Positions 10,377 to 23,870 of a stretch of 64,000 nucleotides of DNA are shown piece by piece. A program made the translations under genes and the position numbers. Positions within the stretch are counted from its first letter, which is position 1; every line of letters starts with the position of its first letter. This stretch comes from Cornus controversa. Taxonomy: Eukaryota > Streptophyta > Magnoliopsida > Cornales > Cornaceae. The stretch spans positions 12,876,853 through 12,940,852 of the forward strand of contig CM048848.1 in the NCBI GenBank assembly GCA_026545225.1, read 5' to 3'. The notes beneath the pieces are model-generated. The model worked only from the letters and a program-made list of their open reading frames with translations. It made no database searches and was not told the DNA's origin.

Positions 10377-13300
10377 AATGGTAGCTTCACCGTGGCAGCT
10401 CTTGGGATGTTTTTAGCTACCAGCTGCTCCCAGACCTTGTACATCTGTCCCTATATAACTGTCGGGACAAAGAACCAACTGTTAGAATTTAGGGCATATA
10501 AGGCCGTAAAAAACTCTCCCCGTTGATTTGTATTATGCCCCAGAGGATGGACATTTTTTTGGAAAATCGTGCCAAAGACCACAGTCATCTAGGGTAGAGA
10601 GACTCAAACAATTATTCTTCGAATTATTCTTCCCAGACCTTGTACTCGGTAACATGAACGTCCTCAGGTTCCCTATGAGGACACCTTGTAAGGGTAGCTA
10701 TATCCTCCGCCATGATGACAAGAGGGGTGCCATCAACTGTGGTCTGCAAAGTACCCGACTCATTATCAGCATAGGTCATGTTCATGTAAAAGATATGAAC
10801 GAGCCAGGGGCAATAAATATTAGCAGCAAGTACAAGGAGCCCTAATAATTAGCACTCTTCCAATGCCTTAAGTGTAATGACCATGACCACTTTTGTCTGT
10901 TTCTCGTCATTTTCATCTAATCGTCATAATAATACTTTAAATGATTGTTTATGTTTTAAATGTGATATACATGTTTAGAGAATATATTTAAGGTTTGGAA
11001 AATTTTTTGGAGTATTTGACTAAAGTTGACTTTTTAGGTTCGATAAACTTAGGGATGCGGGCCCTGCGAGCCCAAAAAATCTGAAATTATCGGAATGACT
11101 CCAAATTTGGAAGGTAACTTAAATAAAATATTTTACGCGCTATGAAATCAATTTTATGTTGATCGGAGTTACGAAACTCTGAAAAAATTTAGGAAAAAGT
11201 AATGGCATTGTTGTAAATAAGTGTAGGTCATTTTTCTATAAATAGAAAGAGAGAGTGCCCAGCCCTTATTTCACAAATGCATCAGCCGAATAGGTCATTA
11301 GATATATATACAAATATAGCAACTTCTTCTTCTTCCCTTCTTCATCAATTTTAAGGGACTTAGGTCTATAATTTGAGTTCGCCAAAGAAGGAAAAAATGA
11401 TCTATGCGATGAGGGCTCGAGTTTAATCGATCCAGAATCAATTTTCAAGAAGGTTAATTTTTCGAGTGAAGTAAGGAATAGCTTGAAAATATAGCTATTG
11501 AGGTAGGGGGTGTGTGTTGTGTTTTAAATTTCAAGTTTAATTTCATATTTTTAGTATAAAATTGATGTATTTATGTTACATATAATGATATGAGATTTTA
11601 TAGATTCATTATTGATTTAAATTGATGATATATGTTTCATTGAATTGGAAATGATTGATAAAGGTTGTTGAATGCATGAATTGCTTAGATGTGCAAATTG
11701 AGATATAGATTGCATATGTAGAATTTTGGTGAGTTTATTGGAAAACATGACTTTGGAATTTGAATGTATACTTGTGTCATTATGAATTATTGCATGACAT
11801 GCTAGAATGGACATAGGACATGAATTGGATGTAATGCATTAAAAGTTATGAATGTATATACAAAACATGATATATTTTGTGTGAGTGAGTGTGGGACTCG
11901 GAGATGGTTCATGTGAAAAGTAGACGCAGAGTATATCCCTGGGGTTGTAAGACCTCAAACTTGTGCAAGAGGGTTGATTACCGGTGGGTTAGTAGCTCTA
12001 AAATAACTAGAAAATGGGATATGGGGTTTCAGCACATATCCAGGATGTGTGTGACCTTATTCTAAGAGCGTCCTTGAATTTTTAAGTGTACAATGTGACC
12101 TTATGTTGAATTATGTGAGATAATATGGTTTATGTGGATTAAGTGGAATTGTGAATAAATTCAGTTATGTCATATGTTATAGATATAATGATTTGTGCAA
12201 TGAAATATGTTGTGAGCTTTACGGTTGTCAAATGTATTTGATGAGTATGTCATGAAAATAAATATTGTAATTTGATTAGAATGTTAGGAAGTATGACACG
12301 TAGTATGATTATACACGTTGAATTGCCTTTATGCAATAATATGAAATATGGACTTGGGTGGACTGCACAACATATTACTTTGAGCCATTGAATTTGCTCA
12401 TCCCCCTACATTAACATTTTTAGGACGTAGCAAGGAAGTAATTGATGGTGAGCATCAATGAGATGGACTTGAAGTCATAGAACTCCTTTTTTAGTTATTT
12501 TCATTATTTGGCACGTCCAGGATGTGGACTTAATGCATATTGACTTATGTAAGAAACTTAGACTTTAATATGTTGCTTTCACGTTTCAAGAATATGTCAT
12601 GGTTACATTTATGATTCTATACTCTATATGTACATTTTGAACATGATCGATGCTTGATGTTGCAAATGATGAACTCTCATTTATGTTTATTTCTTTCCAC
12701 ATGTATAACTTGTGAGAACGGTAGTGTTAATGAATTATTTTCTCATTAATTTCCAAGCATGTATATGATTTTAAGGTTTGTTATATGAAATGTATGAATT
12801 TTTTTGGATGAAAAATTTAAGGCATTAGACTGACCATTGGGGGGGACATGTGCCCAAAAGTGTCCATTTTGAATTCAAGGTGTGAATGAAATTTACATGT
12901 ATAGAAGGAGAATTATATTAGTTTCAATTTGATAGGTCATGGACCTTATTTGGACTTAAATTGAGTAAGATATGCTTGTTTAGGGCAAGAGTTAGTAATT
13001 TAACCTATACTCGTTGATTCTTGTATAACTCATATTGTAATTGGGATTTTTAGGTGTTTTAAATTGGGTTGGAAACTAAACATGTTAAGGATGATCCATG
13101 TCAAATTTCAATTCAATTGGACTTACGGTTTGTGAGATATTCAAATTTGAAGTTGCGATAAATTCTGACTAGGTTAATGTTGTAGAATTTTGTCTGGCAT
13201 TAATGACGATTGATCTCCCTCTTTTACGGCGATCGATCCCCATTGTAAAATGCCAAAAACCAGCCTCAGTCAACCTTGGGCGATCGATCCCCCTTTTTAT

Positions 13301-13728
13301 AGCATGCATGGTTAAGCTATGTTTTTGCCTAACATCTTCCAATGGTTGTATTTTCAGACATAGATAAGAAACTTGGAAGGAGATATGTGTCCATACTTGT
13401 GGGATAGAATCATTCAAAGGGTTGTATGGTTGAAGCCCATCGAGATTAGTTGATGTTGAGTTGTATATATCTATATACATGAGTATGTATGTGATTAAGC
13501 TTCCGTGGTAATTAAAGGGTAAAACGGTTCATTAGAGTTTAATAGACGGGTTCACCCTCAATTTTCGAGAGTCAGAAGTCGGGGCGTGACATTAAGGGAC
13601 CATGACGCATACGGATCCTCTATGAACGCGTCAATATCCACAAGATGCTTAGGGTGGAAATCTCGTTTCCCCCACAGAACCCTAGGGACATCGCGAATTG
13701 GAGCAGGTGCAACCTCAGTGCAAACCAT
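10377..13728 (-). pseudogene. Element 2 env-position ORF, diverged and split by solo LTR A
   Basis: The start is probably the methionine at 13728 (MVCTEVAPAPIRDVPRV), running to the TTAAG target site at 13592-13596. After the solo LTR it resumes at 10872 and reads leftwards with IYCPWLVHIFYMNM, then VIMAEDIATLTRCPHREPED. This lines up with the FYQNL...AIAMGCPHECPAD stretch of the Element 1 ORF, which is how it was recognised. A stop lies just inside the left part. Element 1 truncates it at 10377. Function unknown, as for the Element 1 copy. Confidence 0.72.
10873..13591 (+). mobile_element. Solo LTR A, 2719 bp, TSD TTAAG
   Basis: The sequence starts TGTAATGACC and ends GGGGCGTGACA, flanked by the 5-bp direct repeat TTAAG at 10868-10872 and 13592-13596. 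Element 2 coding sequence continues across the gap. There is no internal region, so it is a solo LTR left by LTR-LTR recombination. Plus orientation is inferred from a CTATAAATAG box near 11236 and from the GTGACA terminus typical of plant chromovirus-type (Tekay/Del-like) LTRs. From about 11501 to the end it is homologous to solo LTR B (27828-29419). The family assignment is tentative. Confidence 0.9.
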
Positions 13729-14555
13729 GTTGAGTCAAAAATATGATTAAGAAATTTACGCAAACAGTGTGGGTGCCTTAGGTTTCAACAAGTTTTGCCT
13801 AACACAATTCACACACCTTACTCAACCTTCCTCCTATAATTGTGTTTCCAAAATCAAGAACAACCCCAAAAATTCACAAACAGATCCTCAATCCTCCAAA
13901 AATTAGCCCAACATCAACAACACACTCCACAACTTAACCAAAAATGAATCAAGAATATACTATAAAAACCTTTACCTCCAAGCTTAAAAACAAACCTTAA
14001 TATGGATGTTCAACGCACAATCTGGCTCCCAAAACTCAAAAATGAGGAAGGTGGAGATTGGGACAATGATTTTGATGGCTTTAGGGTGTTCGGTCGAGAA
14101 GGAGAGAAGAGAGACTCGCGAGAGAAGGAAAGAAAATGAGGGGGAGAGAGGGGTTGTTCAAATTTTAAGTGACTGCGCATGCAGTCACGTGCCTCACTTT
14201 GATGTATCGAAGTAACTAGATTGATACATCGAAGTGTATATGCATTGAACATGTATCGAAATAAGGTGCGAAGGCTGTTGGAATTTGAATGAAAATGGGA
14301 CATTTAAAGATCGATGCATCGAAATGGTCATTTCAATGTACCAAAGTGCCTTATGACTGTGATATTGTAAAATTGTCCCAAGTGTTGAAAACTTTGTTTA
14401 ATCCTCACAATCACACCTCTCACACTTAGATACATTTAAAAACATTTAGATATATTCCTTTTGGATTCAAAGGGTCACACGGAACATGATAGGACCGCGG
14501 ATATGCCAAGTTTACTGTGTACGGCAAGACGTGAAAACAGATCAAGTGTCCAAAT
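13729..14555 (-). other. Element 2 spacer between integrase and env-like ORF
   Basis: No coding motif is seen. It contains several ATGCATCGAA or ATGTATCGAA-type motifs (near 14199, 14222 and 14311). The same motif class recurs in the Element 2 LTR near 33390-33420. A purine-rich GA tract lies at 14095-14150. Confidence 0.6.
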
Positions 14556-15760
14556 ATATGGGATTCGTCAATTCAACGATATCCATGTATTCTATTTGCA
14601 TTTAGCTATCAATGTAAGGTTTCACCCATTAACGTTAAAGAGTGTTCCATCCTTGGGATCCTTCAGTTCCATCGCTCTGTGGGGAGAAACGGAATTGATA
14701 ATGAAATGACCATCCCATCGGGAACGAAGTTTTTCGGGAAATAAGCGAAGCCTAGAATTTTAAAGCCAAACTTTTTGGCCCGGAGAGAGTGATTTGGCAT
14801 GAATATGACAATCATGAAAGGCTTTGGTTTTTGCTTTATAGATTTTCGCGCTTTCGTACGCGTCATTCTGTATTTCCTCCAATTCACTCAATTGGAGCTT
14901 CCGGTTCGCGCCAACCAATTTCATGTCGAAATTGAATTTCTTGATAGCCCAAAAGGCTTTGTGCTTATGCTCGACTGGTAAATGATATGCCTTACCATAC
15001 ACAAGACAGTACAGTGACATGCTGATCGAGGTTTTGTAAGCGGTACGGTACGTCCACAATGCGTCATTTAGACGTTGTGACCAATCCTTGTGATCAGGGC
15101 GCACCATTTTTTCAAGAATGTATTTGATTTTCCTATAGATACTTCTACTTGGCCACTCGTTTGAGGGTGGTAAGGTGTAGTAACCTTATGAGTGATGGAG
15201 TACTTGAGTAGCAAGGTTCATAGGGACAAGTTGCAAAAGTGTTTTCCGCCATCACTGATAATGGCTCGAGGCGTACCAAAACAACTAAAGATTTTCATTT
15301 GAATGAACTTTACCATAACTGCATGGTCATTTATTCTGGTAGCCAAGGCCTCAACCCATTTAGATATGTAATCCACTGCTACAAGTATGAACTCAAAATC
15401 AGAAGATTTTAGAAACGGGCCCATAAAGTCAATGCCCAAAACATCAAAGATATCGACAATTAAAATTGGGTTCAAGGGAATCATATCTTTATACGACATA
15501 GCGCCAAGGCACCGACATCGCTCGCACGAGCGGTAGAATAAGTATGCATCCCAATGCATGGTTGGCCAGAAGAAACCGCATTGAAGAATTTTGGAAGCGG
15601 TCTTTTGAGCACTGAAATGACCTCCGCATGAAGTGTATGACAAAAAGAAAGAATGTTAGGACTCTCACTCTCAGGCACACATCGGCGGATGATTTGGTTG
15701 GGGCAATACTTAACAGACTTAGGAATGGAAACGATCCTTTTCTTGTTTGGACCAATGAGA
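14556..15760 (-). pseudogene. Element 2 integrase, degraded but with HHCC and DDE positions recognisable
   Basis: Integrase inserts the cDNA into the chromosome. The zinc-binding N-terminal part is seen near 15645-15500 (GGHFSAQKTA...CERCRCLG). The first catalytic aspartate lies in LGIDFMGPF near 15425 and the second in AIISDGGKHF near 15245. The glutamate lies in SGQVEVS near 15160, in a different frame from the second aspartate. The [14 protein letters not shown] helix (15070-15030) follows, then a C-terminal AMELKDPKDGTLFNVNG near 14670-14620. Element 1 keeps only the counterpart of this last tail. Frameshifts and at least three stops make it inactive. Confidence 0.85.
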
Positions 15761-17653
15761 TGGGCTCTTCTCGGTTGCTAAAAAATTAATGATGTTAGCA
15801 TACCAAGGAAGTTTCTCGTGAGTGACCTCAAAGAGTTGCTCATCCGGGAAGGACTTGCAAACTAGAATGGGATCCTGATGGCACTCAACAAGAAGTCGAG
15901 ACAAATAATCGACAACCACATTCTGGGTACCCTTTTTGTCTCGAATCTCAAAATGAAACTTTTATAACAAGAGTATCCATCAGATCAACCGGGATTTTGT
16001 ATCCTTTTTGGCTAATAAATGCCTTAGAGTGGCATGATCAGAGAAGATAATTACTTTGGATCCTAAAAGGTATGATCAAAATTTATCCAAAGTATAGACT
16101 ACCGCAAGTAATTCCTTTTTCATTATAATAAAATTCATTTGAGAATCGAAAAGAGATTTGTTTGCGTAGTAAATAACATGTGGCAATTTGTCCACACGTT
16201 GCCCAAGGACTGCAACCATAGCATAGTCGGATACGTCACACATTTCTTCGAATGGGAGAGCCCAATTTGGAGGGAGTAGAATTGGAGCAGTTAATAGAAG
16301 TGTGCGGAGAGTCTCAAAAGACTTAAGTCATGCTTCATCAAAGTTAAAAGAAGTGTCTTTCTCAAGAATTTGACACAAGGGTCGAGATATCTTGCTAAAG
16401 TCTTTGATGAAATGGCGGTAAAAAATCGCATGTCCAAGGAATGAATGAATGCCCCTCATCGATGATGGTGGAGGAAGCTTTGAAATGAGTTCAACCTTGG
16501 CTATCAACTTTTATACCTCTTTTAGACACAATATGCCCAAGGATAATTCCCTCTTGAACCATGAAATGACTCTTTTCTCAACTAAGAATAAGATTCGTGT
16601 CCTTACAATGCTTGAGTACAAGGGTAAGATTATGAAGGCATGAATCAAAGGAAGGTCCAAAGACTAAAAAGTCGTCTATGAACACTTCAAGGAATTTCTC
16701 CACCATGCCCAAAAAAATAGACATTATACACCATTGAAAAGTCGCCAGTAAATTGCATAGCCCAAAGAGCATGCGTCTATAAGCAAATGTTCTATATGGA
16801 CATGTGAAAGTAGTCTTTTCTTGGTCTTACGGGTTTATTGCTACTTGATTATATCCAGAATATCCATCTAAAAAGCAATAGAAGCTTTCCTAGGATTTGA
16901 TCTATGAATGGAAGTGGAAAATGATCTTTCCTAGTTCTAGAGTTTAGCTTCCTATAATCAATACACACCCGCCAGTCAGTGATTGTGCGTTGAGGAACTA
17001 ATTCTCCTTGTTTATTTAGAAACACGGTGATGTCTGATTTCTTTGGCACCACTTGTGTGGGGCTTACCCACTTACTATTTGAGATGGGGTATATGATCCA
17101 ACATCTAGCAGCTTGATAACCTCCTTCATGACTACCTCCTTCATATTAGGGTTCATCCTATGTTGCGCCTCTCTCAAGGTCTTTGCATCTTTTTCTAAAT
17201 ATATGTAGTGTATACAAATAGAAGGATCAATTCCTTTTAAATCGGCAACGCTCCACCCTATAACTCCTTTGTGTTCCTTTAATACCATTATGAGTGAACA
17301 TTCTTGGTCATCGATTAGATTTAAAGCTATGATGACCCGCAAAGTGTCACTTGGGCCAAGAAACACATACTTAAGAGTAGACAGTAAGTATTGAGCTCAA
17401 GCAATGGAGGAGACACAATGGATAGAATTAGAGGAGTACTTGAGAGAGTAGGAAGAGGCTCGACAGGTGTCTTCCAAATTGGAAAGTCATTTACGATAGT
17501 GGCATTAAGAATTATATTCACATCTTCAATGGATTGCTCAACGTCAAAGTCTCCAAAATTAAATTGACTCAGACACGCCTCTAGAAGATCTTTAGACAAG
17601 ATTTGGGGAAGTATCTCTTCCATAAGTTCATCCACAACATCCACACGAAACAA
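15719..17653 (-). pseudogene. pol: Element 2 reverse transcriptase and RNase H, degraded
   Basis: Reading leftwards, the RT entry segment (GVIGWSVADLKGIDPSIC) lies near 17290-17230. The WRVCIDYRKLN palm motif is near 16970-16940, and the catalytic F-I-D-D box near 16675. RNase H follows with CDVSD (near 16235), KKELLA (near 16110) and [11 protein letters not shown] (near 16040). It ends in VVDYLSR near 15905, where Element 1 has VADHLSR. The protein is broken into several pieces by frameshifts and stops, including one after RWIFWI near 16850. The order and spacing match Element 1, so this is an autonomous-type pol that has decayed. Confidence 0.88.
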
Positions 17654-18023
17654 TCGCTTTCATCATTGGAGGTGTGATGGGATGCGTTGAAGATATTCAA
17701 CCTCACAGTCATATTCCCAAAGGGGATGTCCATCACCCCGGTACGACAATTAATGCAAGCGTTAGCCACAACCAAGAAAGGATGACCTAGAATGATCGGA
17801 ATATGCCTTGCAAGATCTTGGACATGTTCGGTATCAAGGACTATGAAGTCCATCGTGAAAAAGAATTTGTCCACTTTGATGAGAACATCCTCAATTATAC
17901 CACGAGGTTGCTACCGAGTAGTCGACAAGTTACAACACAACTGTGGTTGGCTTAAGCTCTCCCAGCTTTAATTTTTGATAAACTGAGTAAGGAAGTAAGT
18001 TAATACTTGCTCCCAAATCAAAG
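17581..18023 (-). pseudogene. Element 2 aspartic protease (C-terminal part after Element 3 insertion)
   Basis: The catalytic segment ALFDLGASINLLPYSV lies at 18023-17970, directly left of the Element 3 insertion. The C-terminal half (FFTMDFIVLDTEHV...IILGHPFL) lies at 17874-17780. A frame break lies between them. The preceding protease residues are on the far side of Element 3 at 29968 onwards, which proves the insertion is in the middle of this domain. Confidence 0.87.
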
Positions 18024-18028
18024 AGGGC

Positions 18029-19405
18029 TGATATTGTTTTAAAAGTGTAAAATAACTCGCAAGTGTAGAAATCTATTGAAGTATAGATCGGCAAGAACGA
18101 GGTCGAACCCAAGGGAATGCTTTGAGAAGAAAAACTAACACAAATTCAAATTAATTTAAAACTAATATAGTTTAAACAAAGTTTGGTTGATTTGAGAGAA
18201 ATTAAACTAACATGAAAATAAAATAATACTATTGAAATAAAACAGAAAAAATAACTAAGGTTTCGGATTCCACCACCATTAAAACCATGAAGCTTCTAAT
18301 ATTTATTTATTAATTCTCAAATTTAGAGTAGCAATCAAGAAATCAATCTATTTCTCACTCAAGATTTAACAATAAAGCACTATGAAAAATATATCAAAAA
18401 GGTAGATTTTCTTTCGCTTCACTAGTGTAAAATTCTAAGCATCTTATGTATCCAATTTAATGAAAAACATAAGATCAAAGATTATCACTTTTAAGAAATA
18501 CAATCCCAAGCTTAGATTAATTATAATACTTTCTAACTACCACATATACATGATATAGATGGTGAAAGAACTATAAAATAATTAATCACAAGAAGCGAAA
18601 ATTATACACATGGGAATCAATTAATGAACAAAATAACTTCACTTCATTAATGGAGGTTTCCTCCTCAACCCTAGTTGAGGAGTTTAGTTACACATGGTAG
18701 AAGAAAAAGATAACAAAATAATAAAAGACATATAAAATAGATAAAACCCGAATTGTCTCTATCTTCTCTGCCTTGGCCTCCACTTGTTTTCTCTCCTAAA
18801 ACAGCCTCCAATTCGCCACTTTATACCCCAAGAGAATACATAAATTTCTAATCCAATTAGGAGATAAAGTCCTAATCCAATTAGGAGATAATTAGAGTTT
18901 CCCGCAGCCCTAAATAGGTAGATTTTTCTACTGAAATTCGGCCCAGGTTTTGACCTAGTAGAAGTCCGATTCACGAAATTTACGTGAAATACAAAAGTGT
19001 CCAGAATCGAATTTCGTTCAACCTATAAAAAAAATAAAGTTGAATTGACGCTCAAAAATAGGACTATAGGTCCACTTTTCAAAATGGGATTAAAACTGGA
19101 TTATGCGCAGAATTAGGCTTCAGGTCCGTAATTTTCTTAAGCAGTTATAATTCTCTTGAACCTCTTCCTTGGGTTGATTTGAGTTAAAATATGGAGTTTA
19201 ATGGACCCATTAGATGTAGGTTTCATATAACATTCTTGGATATCATCTTTAAAAACTCAAAATTATGGTTTTATCTGAAATAATCATTAAGGCCCTGAAA
19301 AAGACAAAAAACACAAAAACAGAGTAAAATCACATATAAACTATCACTAAGAGAATAAAATATGCAAATTAAGAGGCTAGAATGCGTAACATTCAATGCG
19401 GATCA
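18029..19405 (-). repeat. Element 3 3' LTR, 1377 bp
   Basis: On the plus strand it runs from TGATATTG to GGATCA. It is intact, including the AGGAGATAAAGTC site near 18860 that is split by solo LTR B in the partner LTR. A scan by eye shows roughly 1.5-2% differences from the partner. Confidence 0.92.
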
Positions 19406-21427
19406 CACCCCCAAACTTACATATTGCTAGTCCCTTAGCAATAGAATAAAATAAAACTAAAACAAAGGAAACTAACTAAACACAAACTAAACTACCCAAC
19501 TCCTCTTTCGTGGGAGAAACGATTGCATTTAGCATATGCAACAAGCCTTTGAACCCCTAGGTTCCCCCTAGTGGACGAGTTATAGTCTCGTGAGGGTTTC
19601 CAGAAATGTTACCCACAAACATTCAAATTTTTTGTTTAAACATTAATCAAGAAGAAAATTACAATATATAATTACAAACTTGCATTCAAGAATAATTTCA
19701 AACTTTCAAATTCTATAATTCAAAGTAATGGTCCCCACACATAATTTACATCAACATATCTCAAAGTAACCAATTCTAGCTCCTTCGTGAAAAGTGAACT
19801 AGCAATCATCTCATGTAGCATAACCCAGCTCTAAATATATTAAGTCACATACCCCTTCAATTCACTAGCTCCCCTTATTGAAATCATACTTCCAAATATG
19901 AATACATGACCTTTTTTTTCTCTTTTTTTTATTGCTTTATTGGTTGTGCAATGTCTTGGTCTATTAAGCTTTCTGAAAGATCCATGTAGCAAGCTTTCAG
20001 TCAGTGGCTCCCAAACCAGATGGCTTTAGGGCATTAGGTATTAAGACACCCCGAAGAACCTAATTACTCAAATCAGTCAGGCTACAAATCAAGACAACTA
20101 ATGCTCATCTTTTCTCACCCCTTCACTTTTGACGCGAACACTCCGTGCTTCCTGAGGCATAGAGGCCCGGTTACTCATGAAAAGGATCAAATTGATTTTC
20201 TATTCATCACATATTCTTTTTTCTTTTTTTTCATTGAAGTCATGTAAAACACATCATTGGTACTCATTCTCAAGGGATACCAATTAATATCAAGTATATG
20301 TAACCCAACAATTCAAAGCCAAAGTTTATACCCCATAAGATTATGCTAGTGTGCCTGTGCATGTGAGGAAACTAAAACCAATCACCCCAAAACATGTCAA
20401 TGCAAACAATGATTAAAACCACTAATTCAAACTACAGTTTCTAAAAATTTAAAACATATCCAAGAATTGCAAGCTAAGCACCTACATAAAGTACTAATCC
20501 CTTGAATAATGTAAAAACATCCTATCTAAAAACAAAACAAAAGAAAAAAAATAATTTATGAAAATAATGTAACCAAAAAGTCCTAAAAATAAGAAATTTT
20601 CATAAAAATCTCCCCCCATTGCAATAAAGCACATAAAAAGGCATCGCCTCACCCCCAAACTTAAACTGTACATTGTCCTCAATGTACACCCAATCGAAGC
20701 ATAGAGAAGGGTTAGAACGATATTACCAGAAAATGGGAGTAGTGGCAAGAAAATATAGCAAACTAGTAGCATGAAGATAATGAGGTCACTCCTCCAAACT
20801 TGGATGCTACATCCGGTCAAAACAATGACTATACTTCAATGACCAAGTGAAATAACATGGGTGAAAATAAATATGAAACAGAAAGTAAAATTTTTTTTTT
20901 TTAAACCTAATCTTTAGGCAAAAACTACGGATACTACTCTTCTCCTCATTCTCTGAACTGGTGGGTACCAATTTTCTAAGGTGTATATGTGATAAGATAT
21001 TAATTATTCAGACACCCTAACGTATAGAGTGTAAAGGGGTTGCCTTTCTTTATTAAAGTCATACTGGGTTGAAGCAATCTCGACAGTATTGGGTATCGAA
21101 ACCAGACTTTAATAAACGAAAATCATCAACTTTATCAATCATATCATAACTTGTAGAATTGGTACTACATACATAGTCAGAGAATGGGAGGCTATATCGA
21201 ACCATTATGAATTTTTTTTCTCTTTTTAAAAAAAAAAAATTAAATACACAAAATGAAAGAAAATAATAATAATTGACACAAACTAAAAAATAAAAAGACA
21301 CAAGTTCTAGAAATCCTAAAACGAATAATGTACAATGATGATAAAAATGGACTATAACTCAACCTATACCTAGGCTTTCCATCTTGGCTTTCCACTTTTT
21401 GGTGTTGATAAAATGGACTGAATTCAA
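19406..21427 (-). other. Element 3 polypurine tract and 3' untranslated region
   Basis: The polypurine tract (reverse complement AAGTTTGGGGGTG) is at 19406-19418, against the LTR. A second exact copy is at 20650-20662 and a degenerate third near 20788-20802, mirroring the three copies in Element 1. The stretch 19420-20700 is broadly alignable to 7530-8850 of Element 1. From 20880 to 21427 there is A/T-rich sequence with no coding signal, and the place where pol would be is simply absent. Confidence 0.82.
20639..20694 (-). promoter_or_regulatory. 56-nt block identical to Element 1: hairpin plus polypurine tract
   Basis: This is the reverse complement of 7532-7587 with no differences by hand comparison. 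The 8-bp stem with 4-base loop is at 20668-20687. It lies about 1.25 kb from the LTR in both elements. Confidence 0.75.
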
Positions 21428-22160
21428 TTAAACATTCATATCCAATAAAGCATTCATATCTTTACAAGCACTATCAATATCAAAATTACAGTCAAAATTA
21501 GTTAGACTTGCTTCTAAAGGGTCCTTATAACTAGCATGAATAAAAGTATCCTGATCTAGACTCTCTATTAAATTTACCTCACAAATATTCTCAGAGTCTG
21601 GTGGTTGTCGATTTACGTTAAAAATATTAAGTTCAACCGATATATTTTCAAAAGAGAGTTTTATAACACCATTCCTACAGTTGATTAGAGCATTTGAAGT
21701 GGCTAGGAATGGACGACCTAAGATGACAGGAATCTTGCTAGTATGATTAGCTACAGGTTGAGTGGAAGAAGAATTTATTAACCTGAAGGAGCACATCCTC
21801 AATAATACCACGAGGTACCTTAACTGAATGATCTGCTAATTGGAGTACCACCTTTGTGGGTTTTAACTCACCAAGACCTAGTTGCTCGTAAACAGAGTAA
21901 GGTAACAAGTTGACACTCGCACCCAAGTCAAGCAAAGCTTGCTCAATTTTTTGATCACCTATGGTACATGAAATTGTTGGACATCCAGGATCCTTAAATT
22001 TAGGTGGAGTGCGATGTTGGATGATTGAGCTAACTTGCTCAGTGAGGAAGGCTTTCTTGTGCACATTCAAGCCACGTTTAACCGTACACAAGTCTTTCAA
22101 GAATTTTGCATAAGAGGGGACCTGTTGAATTGCATCGAGAAATGGAATATTAATTTTGAC
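21428..22160 (-). pseudogene. Element 3 aspartic protease, frameshifted
   Basis: The active-site segment ALLDLGASVNLLPYSVYEQLG is encoded near 21960-21895. A small deletion near 21770 removes several residues before the VILGRPFL segment (near 21735-21710) and shifts the frame. The last recognisable residues are LLDMNV, followed by a stop at 21428. This equals the point in Element 1 just before the RT linker. An in-frame TAA at 22161-22163 separates it from the gag C-terminus. Everything downstream of protease that Element 1 has is missing. Confidence 0.87.
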
Positions 22161-23870
22161 TTATTTAAACACTTCCATAATCTCATTATAGTGATTCTCT
22201 TTCTTAGGCTTTTGAAGTCTTTGAGGATATGGTGCAGTAGGAACAAAGTTCCTAATTGGTGGACTTATTGGAAATGCTGGGTCAAGACTAGGGACTTGAA
22301 TTTCTGACTCAACTTCAGATGTAGTTTTGTCCTCCCTCCCTAAATCGCGAACATGATTCTTTTCAATTTTCTCATTATACATAGGCATTTGGACTCCATT
22401 ATCAACTTGTCTGCCTGACCTTAGGGTTGTGATAGACTGAACTTGCTCATGTGAACTAGAAGTGTACTGGTCACTAATATGAAACTGACTCTTTGGGTTA
22501 GGCACAGGCTGACTAGGAAACTTTCCCTTCTCCCTCTTTCCTACAACAGTAGCTAATTGACCTATTTGAGTTTCTAACTTAGAAATTGACTGACTGGTCT
22601 GTTGCATGAACTGTTGGAGAGTATCCTCTAAAGTTGGTCTCTGTTGAGGTAGGGGAACATACGGAGGGGCATTTTGGGACATGGAAGGATATGAAAATTG
22701 GGGTTGCCCTTGGGGTTGCATAGGTTGCACCCCTTGGTTATTCTGAGGTTGGTCTTGCCTCCAAGAAAAATTAGGGTGGTTCCTCCAATTAGGATTGTAT
22801 GTGTTAGAATAGGGGCTGCCAAATGGTTTCTTATAGGAATTAAGTGCAATGGCTTGTTCGGCTATACACTCATAAAAAGATGCAATAGATGGACAAGTTT
22901 GCGCCGTATGAAAAGAACTTTCACACAATTGACACACCTCATTAACTGCAAGAATAGAAGAATTACTTCCTTTACTCATCTCTATAGCCTCTACTTTCCT
23001 AGTTAGACTAGCTATCCTAGCACTCAAATCGGTCTCCTCTCGGACCTCATAAATTTCTCCCTTTTTGAGTTCTGAGAGCATTGATAGACCACTCCTTTCA
23101 ACCCTCCTTGAGTACTCCCATTGTTGAGAGTTCTCTGACAACGCATCAAGAAATTTCCATGCTTCATCCTCATTCTTAGACATAAATTCTACCCCACCTC
23201 GTGACTCAATTAGTTGACGATTATGGGGTGACAACCTCTCGTAAAAGAATTGAACTAATTGTCATTTGGCAAAACCATGATGGGGACACTTAAGGAGAAG
23301 ATCATTAAATTTTTTCCAACACATGTAAAACTCTTCACCCTCTTTTTGAGTAAATTGCATGATATTTCGACGAAGGGAGTTAGTTTTGTGCATGGGAAAG
23401 AACTTGGTAAGGAATTTGGTGCATAACCCATTCCATGAATTGACGGACGCAGGTTCCAGTGAGTATAACCAAGATTTTACTTTCTCTTTCAAAGAGAATG
23501 GAAATAATCGCAATTTAATTGACTCTTTAAAAATATTTTGAAATTGTAGTGTGGAGCAGATCTCTAAAAATTCCTTGACATGGAGGTATGGGTCATCAGA
23601 GCTAAGACTTCTAAAAGTGGGCAGTAAATTAATTACCGTCGCCCGTATCTCAAAATGTCCCTGTTGGGTAGCAAGTAACACAATGCAAGATGGGTTTGTA
23701 ATTTGTACAGGAGTGTAATAGTCCTTAAGGGATTTAGTATTAACAAGATCTGCCATCTTGGGCAAAGAAATATTTCTAACACTAGAATTTTTCACACCCT
23801 TTCGAAAGGTTCTCTCAATCTCAAGATCTAATGGAAGCAACTCTGGATTTAGAGATCGATGACCTAACAT
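22161..23870 (-). pseudogene. gag: Element 3 gag, one nonsense break
   Basis: The start at 23870 gives MLGHRSLNPELLPLDLEIERT, matching the opening of the other two gag proteins. The gag domain is at about residues 85-200 (LRLFPFSLKEKVKSW, EGEEFYMCWKKFNDLLLKCPHH). A TGA at 23262-23264 sits where the family has a conserved tryptophan, and the frame continues unchanged to 22161. The zinc knuckle C-x2-C-x4-H-x4-C is intact (CQLCESSFHTAQTC near 22935-22895), followed by a Q/P-rich stretch. Element 3 retains a nearly full gag, so if expressed before the break it could have supplied coat protein. Confidence 0.9.

Noticed and set aside
14006..14303. ORFs on both strands over the GA-rich tract in the Element 2 spacer
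   Set aside because: R/E-rich and S/F/P-rich translations of a purine tract, lying in a non-coding spacer.
18024..18036. Element 3 LTR start at TGTTTTAAAAG with TSD GATAT
   Set aside because: The right flank does not carry GATAT. Shifting the start to TGATATTG gives ATCA-type termini and a perfect AGGGC duplication on both sides.
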